DNA of 64,000 nucleotides from Sinorhizobium kostiense. Its GTDB lineage: Bacteria; Pseudomonadota; Alphaproteobacteria; Rhizobiales; Rhizobiaceae. The position numbers and the translations under genes were made by a program. Below the pieces are notes generated by a model, which was not told where the DNA came from, did not search any database, and was given only the letters and a program-made list of their open reading frames with translations. This document shows positions 39,588 to 49,150 of the stretch, one piece after another (positions within the stretch are counted from its first letter, which is position 1; each line of letters begins with the position of its first letter). Location: NCBI RefSeq assembly GCF_017874595.1, contig NZ_JAGILA010000002.1, forward strand, positions 496,001 to 560,000, written 5' to 3'.

Positions 39588-42278
39588 TCAACTCGCCGCC
39601 ATCGCCTCGACCTCATCGTTGCCGTTGATCGCCGCCTGTGCCGCCGCCAGCCGTGCGATCGGCACGCGAAAGGGTGAGCAGGAGACGTAATCCAGGCCTG
39701 CCTCCTCGCAGAAGCGGATCGAAGCCGGATCGCCGCCATGTTCGCCGCAGATGCCGAGCTTGAGGCCGTTCTTGGTGCGGCGGCCGCGCTCGGCGGCGAT
39801 CTGTATCAGTTCACCGACGCCGTCGAAATCAAGCGAAACGAAGGGATCCTGCTCGATGATGCCCTTCTGCTGGTAGGTGGCGAGGAACAGGGCCGCGTCG
39901 TCGCGCGAAATCCCGAAGGTGGTCTGCGTCAAGTCGTTGGTGCCGAAGGAGAAGAAATCGGCGGATTGGGCGATCGTGTCCGCCCTGAGCGCCGCGCGCG
40001 GCAACTCGATCATCGTGCCGACCAGATAGTCGATAGCCATCCCCGCCTCGCCGATTACCTCTTTGGCGACGGCATCGATCCGCTCCTTGACATAGTCGAG
40101 CTCGGCGCGCAGGCCGACGAGCGGTACCATGATCTCCGGCACCACCGGGGCACCGGTCAGGCGCGCAGCCTCGACCGCAGCCTCGAAGATCGCACGCGCC
40201 TGCATTTCGACGATCTCCGGATGCGAGATCGCCAGGCGGCAGCCGCGATGGCCGAGCATTGGGTTGAATTCATGCAGCGCCTCAACCCGCTGGCGCAGAT
40301 GCGCCGGGTCGAGGGCCAACACGCCGGCGACCTCGGCGATCTCTTCGTCGCTCTTCGGCAGGAATTCGTGCAGCGGCGGATCGAGGAGCCGGATTGTCAC
40401 CGGCAAGCCGTGCATGATCGAGAAAAGCTCGACGAAATCCGAGCGCTGCATCGGCAACAGCTTCGAGAGCGCTTCGCGCCGACCCTCTTCGGTCTCGGCG
40501 AGGATCATCTCCCGCATCACATTGATGCGGTCATCCTCGAAAAACATGTGCTCGGTGCGGCAGAGCCCGATGCCTTCAGCGCCGAAGGAGCGGGCGGCGC
40601 GGGCGTCGGCCGGCGTTTCGGCATTGGTGCGCACGGTCATCCGCCGGCTCTGGTCCGCCCATTGCATGATCTTGCCGAAATCGCCCGAAAGCTCCGGCTG
40701 CAGCATCGGAACCTCGCCCTTCAGGACCTGGCCGGACGAGCCGTCGATGGTGATGATGTCGCCCTTCTTCAGCGTCACGCTCGTGGCGATCAGAAGTTCG
40801 TTGCGATAATCGACGCGGATATTGCCGGCGCCGGAGACGCAAGGTGTGCCCATGCCGCGCGCAACGACGGCCGCGTGGCTCGTCATGCCGCCGCGCGTCG
40901 TCAGGATGCCTTCGGCGGCGTGCATCCCGTGGATGTCCTCAGGGCTCGTTTCGACACGCACGAGGATGACTTTGCGCCCCTCCTTGACCGCCTGCACCGC
41001 TTCCTCGGACGAAAAGACGATCTCGCCCGTCGCCGCACCCGGCGAGGCAGGCAAGCCGGAGCCGATGATATCGCGGCGTGCATGCGGATCGATGGTCGGG
41101 TGCAGGAGCTGGTCGAGAGAGGCGGGATCAATGCGCGCCACCGCCTCTTGCTGCGAAATCAGCTCCTCCTCCGCCATGTCGACGGCGATCTTCAGCGCCG
41201 CCTTGGCGGTGCGCTTGCCGGAGCGGGTCTGCAGCATCCAGAGCTTGCCGCGCTCGATGGTGAATTCGAGATCCTGCATGTCTCGGTAGTGCCGCTCGAG
41301 CGTGTTGCAGATCTGCTCGAACTCCGCAAAGGCCTCCGGCATCAGCTTTTCCAGCGACGGCTTGTCCGAGCCGGAGGCGATGCGTGCGGCCTCGGTGATG
41401 TTCTGCGGGGTGCGAATTCCCGCGACCACGTCCTCCCCCTGGGCATTGACGAGGAACTCGCCGTAGAGCTCCTTCTCGCCGGTCGATGGATTTCGCGTGA
41501 AGGCGACGCCCGTTGCCGAGGAGTTACCGAGATTGCCGAACACCATCGCCTGGACGTTCACCGCCGTTCCCCAACCGGATGGTATTGCGTGAAGATGGCG
41601 ATAGGTGATCGCGCGCGGGTTCATCCAGCTCGAGAAGACCGCGCCGATTGCGCCCCAGAGCTGGACCTCCGGATCCTGCGGAAAGGGTTCGCCCAGAACT
41701 TCCTCGATCGCTTCCTTGTAGCGCGAGATGACGTGCTGCCATTCGACAGCGGAGAGTTCCGTGTCCTGCTCGTGGCCGAGCCGCGCCTTCTCCTCCTCCA
41801 GTATCTCCTCGAAGACGTCGTGATCGACGCCCAGGACAACATCGCCATACATCTGGATGAACCGGCGGTAGCTGTCCCAGGCGAAGCGCGCGTCGCCGGC
41901 ATCGTGGCCAAGCGCATGCACCGAATGGTCGTTGAGCCCGAGGTTCAACACCGTGTCCATCATACCCGGCATGGAGGCGCGGGCGCCGGAGCGGACCGAA
42001 AGAAGCAGCGGGTGGGTGGTGTCGCCGAAGCTGCGTGCGGTGATCTCCTCCATGCGGGAAATCCCCTCGCGCACCTGCTCGCGCAGGCCTTCGGGCATCG
42101 TGCGGCCGTTTTCGAAGTAGCTATTGCAGGCATCGGTGGTGATCGTGAGTCCAGGCGGTACCGGCAGGCCGAGATTGCACATCTCTGCGAGATTGGCACC
42201 CTTGCCGCCGAGCCGGTCGCGGTCTCCGGCTCTGCCCTCGGCCTTGCCGCCGCCGAAGGTGTAAACCCACTTCGCCAT
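39588..42278 (-). CDS. ppdK: Pyruvate, phosphate dikinase
   Basis: This 896-residue cytoplasmic enzyme interconverts pyruvate, ATP and phosphate with PEP, AMP and pyrophosphate. The N-terminal ATP-grasp part is shown by YTFGGGKAEG, LGGKGANLAEM and RSGARASMPGMMDTVLNLG. The central phosphohistidine domain has ILTTRGGMTSHAAVVARGMG with the catalytic His. The C-terminal TIM barrel has GIGLCRTEHMFF, EIMVPLVG and the Cys signature ICGEHGGDP. Length fits the family. The start MAKWVYTF follows GGAGGAC; an upstream frame adds six residues only. It transcribes toward the small lipoprotein gene. An inverted repeat lies about 105 bases upstream. Confidence 0.97.
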   Translation of the reverse strand: MAKWVYTFGGGKAEGRAGDRDRLGGKGANLAEMCNLGLPVPPGLTITTDACNSYFENGRTMPEGLREQVREGISRMEEITARSFGDTTHPLLLSVRSGARASMPGMMDTVLNLGLNDHSVHALGHDAGDARFAWDSYRRFIQMYGDVVLGVDHDVFEEILEEEKARLGHEQDTELSAVEWQHVISRYKEAIEEVLGEPFPQDPEVQLWGAIGAVFSSWMNPRAITYRHLHAIPSGWGTAVNVQAMVFGNLGNSSATGVAFTRNPSTGEKELYGEFLVNAQGEDVVAGIRTPQNITEAARIASGSDKPSLEKLMPEAFAEFEQICNTLERHYRDMQDLEFTIERGKLWMLQTRSGKRTAKAALKIAVDMAEEELISQQEAVARIDPASLDQLLHPTIDPHARRDIIGSGLPASPGAATGEIVFSSEEAVQAVKEGRKVILVRVETSPEDIHGMHAAEGILTTRGGMTSHAAVVARGMGTPCVSGAGNIRVDYRNELLIATSVTLKKGDIITIDGSSGQVLKGEVPMLQPELSGDFGKIMQWADQSRRMTVRTNAETPADARAARSFGAEGIGLCRTEHMFFEDDRINVMREMILAETEEGRREALSKLLPMQRSDFVELFSIMHGLPVTIRLLDPPLHEFLPKSDEEIAEVAGVLALDPAHLRQRVEALHEFNPMLGHRGCRLAISHPEIVEMQARAIFEAAVEAARLTGAPVVPEIMVPLVGLRAELDYVKERIDAVAKEVIGEAGMAIDYLVGTMIELPRAALRADTIAQSADFFSFGTNDLTQTTFGISRDDAALFLATYQQKGIIEQDPFVSLDFDGVGELIQIAAERGRRTKNGLKLGICGEHGGDPASIRFCEEAGLDYVSCSPFRVPIARLAAAQAAINGNDEVEAMAAS

Positions 42279-42383
42279 GCCTGTCCTCCACCACACAAAC
42301 AGCTCTAGCGCGGGGATGAGGAAAAAGTGTGTGCGGTTTTTCCGCCCGCACCCCCTGCTAGCTTATTCGATCACGTTTGTGGT

Positions 42384-42404
42384 TTTAGGTCGATCCGACC
42401 TAAA
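42384..42404. repeat. Inverted repeat TTTAGGTCG-ATC-CGACCTAAA upstream of ppdK
   Basis: Nine-base perfect arms with a three-base spacer, without a T-run. It lies between the ppdK start and the smc stop, so it may be a ppdK operator or a hairpin that ends smc transcription. Confidence 0.5.
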
Positions 42405-42529
42405 CCATCCTGATCTTGTAACGATCTACAGTATATGTTTCGGGTGGAAAATGCACTTGGCGAAGATTTTTGCTGCAGTGCATCAATCTTGCGAAAGAAG
42501 TAGGGTGCGCCGCACGGAGGGCGTCATTT

Positions 42530-45500
42530 TCAGACCGCTTCGCGCATGCGCTCGGCCGTCTGCAGGTCGACCGAGACGAGCTGTGAGACGCCCTGCTCGG
42601 CCATGGTCACGCCGAACAACCGGTTCATGCGTGCCATGGTGATCGGGTTGTGCGTAATGATAATGAAGCGCGTCTCGGTCGAGGCAGCCATCTCGTCCAT
42701 CAGGTTGCAATAACGCTCGACATTATGGTCGTCGAGCGGCGCATCGACCTCATCGAGCACGCAGATCGGCGCTGGGTTGGTGAGGAAGACGGCGAAGATA
42801 AGCGCCATCGCCGTCAGCGCCTGCTCGCCGCCGGAAAGCAGCGTCATGGTCTGCGGCTTCTTGCCCGGCGGACGGGCAAGAATCTCGAGTCCGGCTTCAA
42901 GCGGATCGTCGCTCTCGATCAGCTGCAGTTCGGCGGTGCCGCCGCCGAAGAGATGGGTGAAGAGCCGCTGGAACTGCGCATTGACCACGTCGAAAGCGGC
43001 GATCAACCGCTCCCGGCCCTCTCGATTGAGGTTCTGGGTGGCGCTTCTGAGCTTGCGTATCGCCTCGATGACGTCGTCGCGCTCCTTGAGCAGCGCCGCC
43101 AAGCGCTCCGAAAGCTCCTTCTGTTCCTCGTCGGCCCTGAGATTGACGGCACCGAGCCGCTCCCGCTCGATCTTCAGCCGCTCGACTTCCCGCTCGACCG
43201 CCCGCATGTCCGGCAGCGGCTCGTCGACGGCCAATCCCGTCAGGCGCATCACTTCGTGCGGGGCGCAGGAGAGCGCCTCCAATATGCGCGCTTCGATTTC
43301 GACGCGCCGCTCGCGTGCCGAAACGAGCCGTTCCTCGGCCCTGCCGCGCTTCTCGCGCGCTTCCGCCAGCTCCGAAAGGGCGGTCGCAGCCATGCGATCG
43401 GCCTCGCGCTGGCGGTTCTCCGCCTCGGCAAGAATGTCTGCCGCCTCCCGGCGCGCCGCCTCGGCTTTCTCCAGTTCGCGCATCAGGGAGCGGCGCTTTT
43501 CCTCGAAGGCGTCGGGCGCGTCGATCAATTCCTCGACCTCCTCCCGGGCCTCCGCCTCGCGCTCTCGGAGCGTTGCGACGTGCTCTTCGGCGCCCGCTGC
43601 CCGCTCCCGCCAGGTCTCGCGCTCGGCGGCGATCGTGGAAAGCCGGCGCATCCGTGCCTCGTTTTCGCGCGCGAGGCCGTCATGGGTGGCGCGCGCCTCG
43701 GCAACCGCGGCGCGATCGGCTGCAACCTCGGCGGTTCGGGTGCGAAGCCTGAGATCGAGGTCGGAAAGCTCGGGGGCGCCAGCAAGTGCGTCGGTCGCCG
43801 CCTCGATCTGCTCGGCCAGTTCTTCCACCTGCCCCTCGACCTGGAGCCGCGTCTCGGCAAGTACGGCGTGGCGGCGGGCGAGATCGCCGGAGGCGCGCTC
43901 GGCTGCAGCCAATGCATCGCGCGCATCGGCCAATTGCCGGGCTATCATGCGCTGCGCGTCGCGCGAAAGCCGCAGCCGCTCGTCCTCGGCGCGGATTCGC
44001 TGGGCCGCGGCGGCAAGGTCCGCCTCGACGCACCGCAATTCCTCCGCCGCGGCCGCCGCCTCACCCTCGAGTTCTGCCAGCCGGTTCTTCTGCGCAAGCC
44101 GCAATGCCGCGGCGCTCGGCGCCTCCGATCCGGTCACATGGCCGTCCCAGCGCCAGACCGCGCCTTCCTTCGTCACCAGCCGTTGACCGGTCTTCAGAAG
44201 CGGCAGCAGCCGCTCCGCTTGCGCCTCGCTGTCGACGATGCCGATCTGGCGAAGCGTCCGGCCGAGCGCCTCCGGTGCGCGTACGTGGTCGGTCAGCGCC
44301 GGAACGCCGGCGGGCAGAGCGGGATCCCCGTCATCGTCGGCCGGCATGCGCCAGTGCGAGGGAGCGGCCCGGTCCAATGACGAGTCGAGGTCGTCGCCAA
44401 GTGCGGCGCCGAGCGCCGTCTCGAAGCCGCGGTCGACCTTCATCTCCTCGACGACCGCCGGGTAGGTGCTGGCGCCGGCTGCCTCCAGGATTCGGCGGAT
44501 GGTGCGCGCCTCGGTCTCGATCCCGTTCAGCCGCGCTCGCGCCTCGTCGACGGGCAGGCGGGCGGCGACTTCGTCCGCACGAGCCTCGGCCAAGCTTTCC
44601 TCGATTGCGATGAGGCTGGCCTCGGCCTCTTCGATTGCCGCTTCCGCCGCCTCGACCTGGCCGCGCTTTTCCTGCGGGTCGGGCAGCGCTGCCATCTGCC
44701 GGTCGAACTCGTCGAGATCGCGCGTCTGGTCGGCGAGCTGTCGGGCAAGTCGCGCCTGCCGCTCGGAAAGGTCGCGCAGCGTCCGTTCGATCTGATTGCG
44801 AGCGGCCTGCGCCTCGGCGCGCTCGGCTGTCAGGCGTGCAAGGTCGGCTTCGCTGGCAACGAGCGTCTCGTTGGCGTCCTCCAGCCTGTCTCGGGCCTCC
44901 TCAGCGCGGTCGTCCGCCTCCGCCAGCACACCCTTGAGCTCTTCTTCCTCGTCATCGAGACGGGCGAGAATGCCCGCATTGTCGACGACTAGCCGCTCCT
45001 CACGGGCGATATCCTCGGCAAGCTGCGCCAGCCGCCGCTGCAATTCGTCGCGGCGGCGCAAGATACGGCCTGCATCCTCCTCGAGCTGGGCACGGGCGAT
45101 CTGCAGGCGCTGAAGCGCCGCTGCCGCCTTCGCCTCGTTCTCGCGCAATTCCGGCAGCCTCAGGCTGGCGATCGCTTGATCCTTTGCCGCCTGCATTTGT
45201 GCCTGCGCCTTCTCGGCCACCAGCGCGGTGACCTGGTTCAGCTGGCTGGTCGCCTCGGCTTCCGCTTCCTTCCCCTGGACCCAGCGGATGTGAAAGAGGA
45301 TCGCCTCGTGCCGGCGGATCTCGGCGGAGAGCATCTTGAAGCGGTTGGCCTGGCGCGACTGGCGCTTCAGGCTTTCGATCTGGCTTTCGAGCTGTGAGGT
45401 GACGTCGTCCAGCCGCTCGAGATTGGTCTCGGCCGCCCTCAGACGCAGCTCCGCCTCGTGCCGGCGCGAATGCAGGCCGGAGATGCCGGCGGCCTCTTCG

Positions 45501-45991
45501 AGCAGTTGGCGGCGCGCCTGGGGCTTGGCGGCGATCAGCTCGCCGATCCTGCCCTGTCCGACCATCGACGGGGACCGCGCGCCGGTCGACGCGTCGGCGA
45601 ACAGCAATTGCACGTCCTTGGCGCGCGCCTCCTTGCCGTTGATGCGGTAGACCGAGCCCTGCTCGCGCTCAATGCGGCGCGTCACCTGGATTTCGTCGCT
45701 GTCGTTGAAAGCGGCGGGCGCGGTGCGGTCGCCGTTGTCGAGATATAGCCCCACCTCAGCCGTGTTGCGCGCCGGCCGGCTGCCCGACCCGGAGAAGATC
45801 ACGTCGTCCATGCCCGATGCGCGCATGTTCTTGTAGGAATTCTCGCCCATCACCCAGCGAAGCGCCTCGACGAGATTCGACTTGCCGCAGCCGTTCGGGC
45901 CGACCACGCCGGTCAAGCCCCGCTCGATGACGAATTCGGTCGGTTCGACGAAGGATTTGAAGCCGAGCAGGCGGAGCTTGGTGAATTTCAT
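42530..45991 (-). CDS. smc: Chromosome segregation protein SMC
   Basis: This 1153-residue SMC ATPase organises chromosomes with ScpA/ScpB. Walker A is GPNGCGKSNL at residues 31-40, and the N-terminal ATPase head opens KFTKLRLLGFKSFVEPTEF. Long coiled coils flank a hinge around residues 500-640. The C-terminal head has the ABC signature LLSGGEQALTAMAL and Walker B PICVLDEVDAPLDDHN. Length is normal. Start ATG at 45991 fits the canonical N-terminus. It follows the DsbA-like gene with a ~390-base gap that holds a repeat element. Confidence 0.97.
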   Translation of the reverse strand: MKFTKLRLLGFKSFVEPTEFVIERGLTGVVGPNGCGKSNLVEALRWVMGENSYKNMRASGMDDVIFSGSGSRPARNTAEVGLYLDNGDRTAPAAFNDSDEIQVTRRIEREQGSVYRINGKEARAKDVQLLFADASTGARSPSMVGQGRIGELIAAKPQARRQLLEEAAGISGLHSRRHEAELRLRAAETNLERLDDVTSQLESQIESLKRQSRQANRFKMLSAEIRRHEAILFHIRWVQGKEAEAEATSQLNQVTALVAEKAQAQMQAAKDQAIASLRLPELRENEAKAAAALQRLQIARAQLEEDAGRILRRRDELQRRLAQLAEDIAREERLVVDNAGILARLDDEEEELKGVLAEADDRAEEARDRLEDANETLVASEADLARLTAERAEAQAARNQIERTLRDLSERQARLARQLADQTRDLDEFDRQMAALPDPQEKRGQVEAAEAAIEEAEASLIAIEESLAEARADEVAARLPVDEARARLNGIETEARTIRRILEAAGASTYPAVVEEMKVDRGFETALGAALGDDLDSSLDRAAPSHWRMPADDDGDPALPAGVPALTDHVRAPEALGRTLRQIGIVDSEAQAERLLPLLKTGQRLVTKEGAVWRWDGHVTGSEAPSAAALRLAQKNRLAELEGEAAAAAEELRCVEADLAAAAQRIRAEDERLRLSRDAQRMIARQLADARDALAAAERASGDLARRHAVLAETRLQVEGQVEELAEQIEAATDALAGAPELSDLDLRLRTRTAEVAADRAAVAEARATHDGLARENEARMRRLSTIAAERETWRERAAGAEEHVATLREREAEAREEVEELIDAPDAFEEKRRSLMRELEKAEAARREAADILAEAENRQREADRMAATALSELAEAREKRGRAEERLVSARERRVEIEARILEALSCAPHEVMRLTGLAVDEPLPDMRAVEREVERLKIERERLGAVNLRADEEQKELSERLAALLKERDDVIEAIRKLRSATQNLNREGRERLIAAFDVVNAQFQRLFTHLFGGGTAELQLIESDDPLEAGLEILARPPGKKPQTMTLLSGGEQALTAMALIFAVFLTNPAPICVLDEVDAPLDDHNVERYCNLMDEMAASTETRFIIITHNPITMARMNRLFGVTMAEQGVSQLVSVDLQTAERMREAV

Positions 45992-46012
45992 GGGAGGGAC
46001 GCGAGGGCTGAG

Positions 46013-46200
46013 TACCCCCCTCTGCCCTGCCGGGCATCTCCCCCACAGGGGGGGAGATTGGCAGGAGGCACCGCCCTGCGCAACATTAAGGTGGCAAGTG
46101 CCGCCACATGCCTGGCTACAACGTGGCTAATTGAGCGGGACGTCGCCACTTGCCGATCTCCCCCCTTGTGGGGGAGATGCCCGGCAGGGCAGAGGGGGGT
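46013..46200. repeat. RIME-like palindromic intergenic repeat pair
   Basis: Two ~50-base arms in opposite orientation (46013-46063 and 46150-46200) contain CTCTGCCCTGCCGGGCATCT and the GGGGGAGAT palindrome. This matches the Rhizobium intergenic mosaic element type. About 85 bases separate the arms. Confidence 0.7.
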
Positions 46201-46379
46201 GAACCACGAGCACATCACTCGAATGCCCCCTTCCCGATCACACGCACAATATGCTCGCAGACATTGTCGATCGTTCGGCGAGACTTCAGCGTGAGGCATG
46301 GCGAAGCCTCACCGGCAGCGGGACACGAAAAACGGGCGCACGGCCGCGGCCGTCGCCCGCTGTCCTGAAAAGCGAAGGA

Positions 46380-47192
46380 TCAGAGTTTGCTGTCGATGAG
46401 GGCCGACATAACGTCAACCGACATGTCCCCCGAATAGTGCTCGCCATTGACGAAGAAAGTCGGCGTCGATTGCACTCCGAACTCCTTGGCGCCGCGCTGC
46501 ATCACAGCGTTCACATCATCCAGAAGTTTCTGGTTCGTCAAGCAGGCCTCGAAGCTCTCCTGTGTAAAACCGGCGAGTTTCGACATCTGCAGAAGCGCTT
46601 CGCGACCGTTCTCCGCAGCGGCCCATTGTTCCTGCTGTTTGAACAGCATGGAGATCATCGGGAAATACTGCCCCTCCGGCGCGCAGCGCGCCAGCATGAA
46701 GGCAGCCGCTGCGCGGGGGTCGAACGGAAATTCGCGGATGACGAAGCGCACCTTGCCGGTATCGACATATTTTTCCTTGATCGCGTCGAAAGTCTTGTTG
46801 TGGAAGTTGGCGCAATGCGGGCAGGTCATCGACATGTATTCGACGATCGTCACCGGCGCGTTGGCTTCGCCAAGCGCCATCTCCGGCAGCGGGCCGGGTT
46901 CCATGAGCTTCTTGACGTCGACGCTGCCTTCCGACTTCGGCAGCTCGACCTTGGCGGCCGGCACGGAGGCCTGCGCCACTTCGGTGCCGGCGGGTTTCGC
47001 CGTGTTCGAAGGATCGGGCGTTGCCGCCGTCGAGGCCGTGGTTGTCGCCTGTGCGCTCGAAGCGGCTTCCGTCGGTGCGGTGGCGGCCGTTTCCTTCTGT
47101 TCGTCGCTGCAGGCGGCAAGCACCAGAGCGATCGCGGCGACGGCGACACCGCTCAGCAGGCGTTTTGGAAGTCTCATATCGGAAGCGGACAT
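46380..47192 (-). CDS. DsbA-family thiol-disulfide lipoprotein
   Basis: This 270-residue exported protein has a signal helix and lipobox LVLAAC (Cys28), then a long Ala/Thr-rich linker (residues ~30-90). The DsbA thioredoxin domain has the active site CPHC at 124-127 (SMTCPHCANF) and the cis-Pro loop STPTFFVNG. The Com1/DsbA-like family oxidises or shuffles disulfides in the periplasm. A much longer frame upstream is not supported. The start at 47192 is uncertain because no good ribosome site precedes it; ATG 47177 is an option. Confidence 0.88.
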   Translation of the reverse strand: MSASDMRLPKRLLSGVAVAAIALVLAACSDEQKETAATAPTEAASSAQATTTASTAATPDPSNTAKPAGTEVAQASVPAAKVELPKSEGSVDVKKLMEPGPLPEMALGEANAPVTIVEYMSMTCPHCANFHNKTFDAIKEKYVDTGKVRFVIREFPFDPRAAAAFMLARCAPEGQYFPMISMLFKQQEQWAAAENGREALLQMSKLAGFTQESFEACLTNQKLLDDVNAVMQRGAKEFGVQSTPTFFVNGEHYSGDMSVDVMSALIDSKL

Positions 47193-47410
47193 GGAGAGGC
47201 CCCGTAATCTTGGAGGGAAATTCGAAGTGCGATTTCGATAACTTCCCCAGTGCAAGGCGGCAAGGGGTGGCGTGACAACTGACTTCAAAGAATTGTGACC
47301 GACTACCGCAAGTCTCCTTGTGAGACCTCGGACAAAAAATGCAGCAATTTTGAGATCCCACGGTGACATTTGCGACATTAGCGGACGCGCAAATGTCGTC
47401 GTTGCGGTTG

Positions 47411-47923
47411 TCATTTCTTTTGGGGCGAAAGCACGGCCGTGCCGAGCCGCGTCAGAGCCTTCTTCAGCCCCTCGCTTTCGATACCCTCGACCATGGTCTC
47501 GAGCAGGCGGGCGGCTTCGCCGGTCAGCGGGCGCGGGGGTCGATTTGCTCTCGGAGGAGCGGCAACCGGCTTCTGCACGATCCGCACCTGTCCGATTGCG
47601 TGAAAGCCGAAGAAACCGTTGATGCGCTGGATCAGTTCGCCCTGGGCATGGGTGAGGAAGAGCGCCCTTGCCCCCTCGCAGGCAATGGTGAGCACGCCCG
47701 GCTGGTAGCCGCCATCCGCGCCGATTTCGGAGGCGCGGCGCGGCCAGGCGATCCTTTCCGGCCGCGTGCAATCGGCAAAGTCCGGACCGGCAATCTCGTC
47801 CCACGAGCCAAGCAGCATCGTGTTGATGCCCGCGCGCTTGGCGAGCACCGGATCGATCAGGCCATTGGCGACCTCGCTGATCTGGACCACACCCCGGCGG
47901 GGCTTCTCTTCACGCACTGACAC
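47411..47923 (-). CDS. DUF721/DciA-like protein
   Basis: This 170-residue protein carries the DUF721 pattern: ISEVANGLIDPVLAKRAGIN, then LGSWDEIAGPDFADCTRP and the C-terminal strand VLTIACEGARALFLTHAQGE and LIQRINGFFG. DciA-type proteins help load the replicative helicase at the origin; rhizobial members are usually annotated only as DUF721. The GTG at 47923 is chosen from the conserved N-terminus; ribosome site weak. It is divergent from mutY. Confidence 0.8.
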   Translation of the reverse strand: MSVREEKPRRGVVQISEVANGLIDPVLAKRAGINTMLLGSWDEIAGPDFADCTRPERIAWPRRASEIGADGGYQPGVLTIACEGARALFLTHAQGELIQRINGFFGFHAIGQVRIVQKPVAAPPRANRPPRPLTGEAARLLETMVEGIESEGLKKALTRLGTAVLSPQKK

Positions 47924-48007
47924 GACTTTCTGTTTGCAATTCCAATCAAGCCTTGAAGCCCGGGCGAGCCTCGGCCAACTATAGGCCGGAAAAGGACTCC
48001 CCGGCAA

Positions 48008-49096
48008 ATGACGCGTTACACTATAGCGGCGAGCGAAGCCGCCGCTCTTCTCCTTCCCTGGTACGACCGCCACCACCGCGACCTGCCGTGGCGGGTCTCG
48101 CCGCCCATGGCGCGGCAGGGGATCGTCGCTGATCCCTATCACGTCTGGCTGTCGGAGGTCATGCTGCAACAGACGACTGTCCAGGCCGTCAAGGCCTATT
48201 TCGACAAGTTTCTGAGGCTCTGGCCGACGGTCGAGGATTTGGCGTCCGCTGAGACGGAGGACGTCATGAAGGCTTGGGCCGGGCTTGGCTACTACGCGAG
48301 AGCGCGCAACCTGAAGAAATGCGCCGAAGCGGTGTCGCGCGAGCATGGCGGCCGTTTTCCGGACACGGAGGAACGGCTGAAGGCGCTTCCCGGCATCGGC
48401 GACTACACCGCAGCCGCAGTCGCGGCGATCGCCTTCAACCGCAGAAGCGCCGTGCTCGACGGCAATGTCGAACGCGTGATTTCGCGTCTTTACGCGATCG
48501 AGGCGCCGTTGCCCGCCGCCAAGCCGCGGATGCGCCAGCTGATTGCGGAGCTGACGCCCGCCGAGCGGCCGGGAGATTTCGCCCAGGCGATGATGGATCT
48601 CGGCGCCACGATCTGCACGCCGAAGCGACCGGCCTGTTCGCTTTGTCCCTTCCGTCCGAAATGTCTGGCCCTTCACAACGCAGACCCGGAGACGTTTCCG
48701 CGGAAGGCCGCGAAGAAGGAAAAGCCGCTGCGCCTCGGCGCCGCATTCGTGGCGATCGACCAAGCCGAGGCCGTCTATCTGCGCAAACGTCCCGAGACGG
48801 GCCTGCTCGGCGGCATGACAGAGGTCCCCGGCACGGACTGGACGGCGCGCCGCGATGGTGCGACCACGCTCGACGCGCAACCCTTCGCCGCAGCCTGGCA
48901 GCCCTGCGGCGCGGTCAGCCACGTCTTCACCCATTTCGAGTTGCGTCTTTCCGTCTACCGCGCGAATGTCATCGCGGCACTGCCCGGCGTCGAGGGCTGG
49001 TGGGAGCCGATCGCTTCGCTGAAGACGCAGGCGCTGCCGACCGTCATGAAAAAAGCAATCGCCCAGGCCATACCGCATGCGTTCAACCAGGGCTGA
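48008..49096 (+). CDS. mutY: Adenine DNA glycosylase MutY
   Basis: This 362-residue base-excision enzyme removes adenine mispaired with 8-oxoguanine. The catalytic Glu50 lies in SEVMLQQTTV. The helix-hairpin-helix is LPGIGDYTAAAVAAIAF with catalytic Asp151 (LDGNVERV). The [4Fe-4S] ligands are Cys203, 210, 213 and 219 in the C-x6-C-x2-C-x5-C spacing. The C-terminal NUDIX-like 8-oxoG domain contains FTHFELRLSVYRA. It is divergent from the DUF721 gene and followed by a HAD gene. Confidence 0.97.
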   Translation: MTRYTIAASEAAALLLPWYDRHHRDLPWRVSPPMARQGIVADPYHVWLSEVMLQQTTVQAVKAYFDKFLRLWPTVEDLASAETEDVMKAWAGLGYYARARNLKKCAEAVSREHGGRFPDTEERLKALPGIGDYTAAAVAAIAFNRRSAVLDGNVERVISRLYAIEAPLPAAKPRMRQLIAELTPAERPGDFAQAMMDLGATICTPKRPACSLCPFRPKCLALHNADPETFPRKAAKKEKPLRLGAAFVAIDQAEAVYLRKRPETGLLGGMTEVPGTDWTARRDGATTLDAQPFAAAWQPCGAVSHVFTHFELRLSVYRANVIAALPGVEGWWEPIASLKTQALPTVMKKAIAQAIPHAFNQG

Positions 49097-49150
49097 GGAC
49101 GGGCCAAAAAAAACCACCCGTTCGAATCGTCATTAAACAGGGAATTCTCC

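Noticed and set aside
39738..42308. 856-codon plus-strand frame opposite ppdK
   Set aside because: It is the antisense of ppdK, a common effect of high-GC codon use.
46380..47804. 474-codon frame extending the DsbA-like gene
   Set aside because: The signal peptide and lipobox place the start near 47192; upstream codons overlap the opposite-phase DUF721 gene.
47411..49117. 568-codon minus frame across mutY
   Set aside because: Only its last ~170 codons are the DUF721 gene; the rest is antisense to mutY with no homology and no start.
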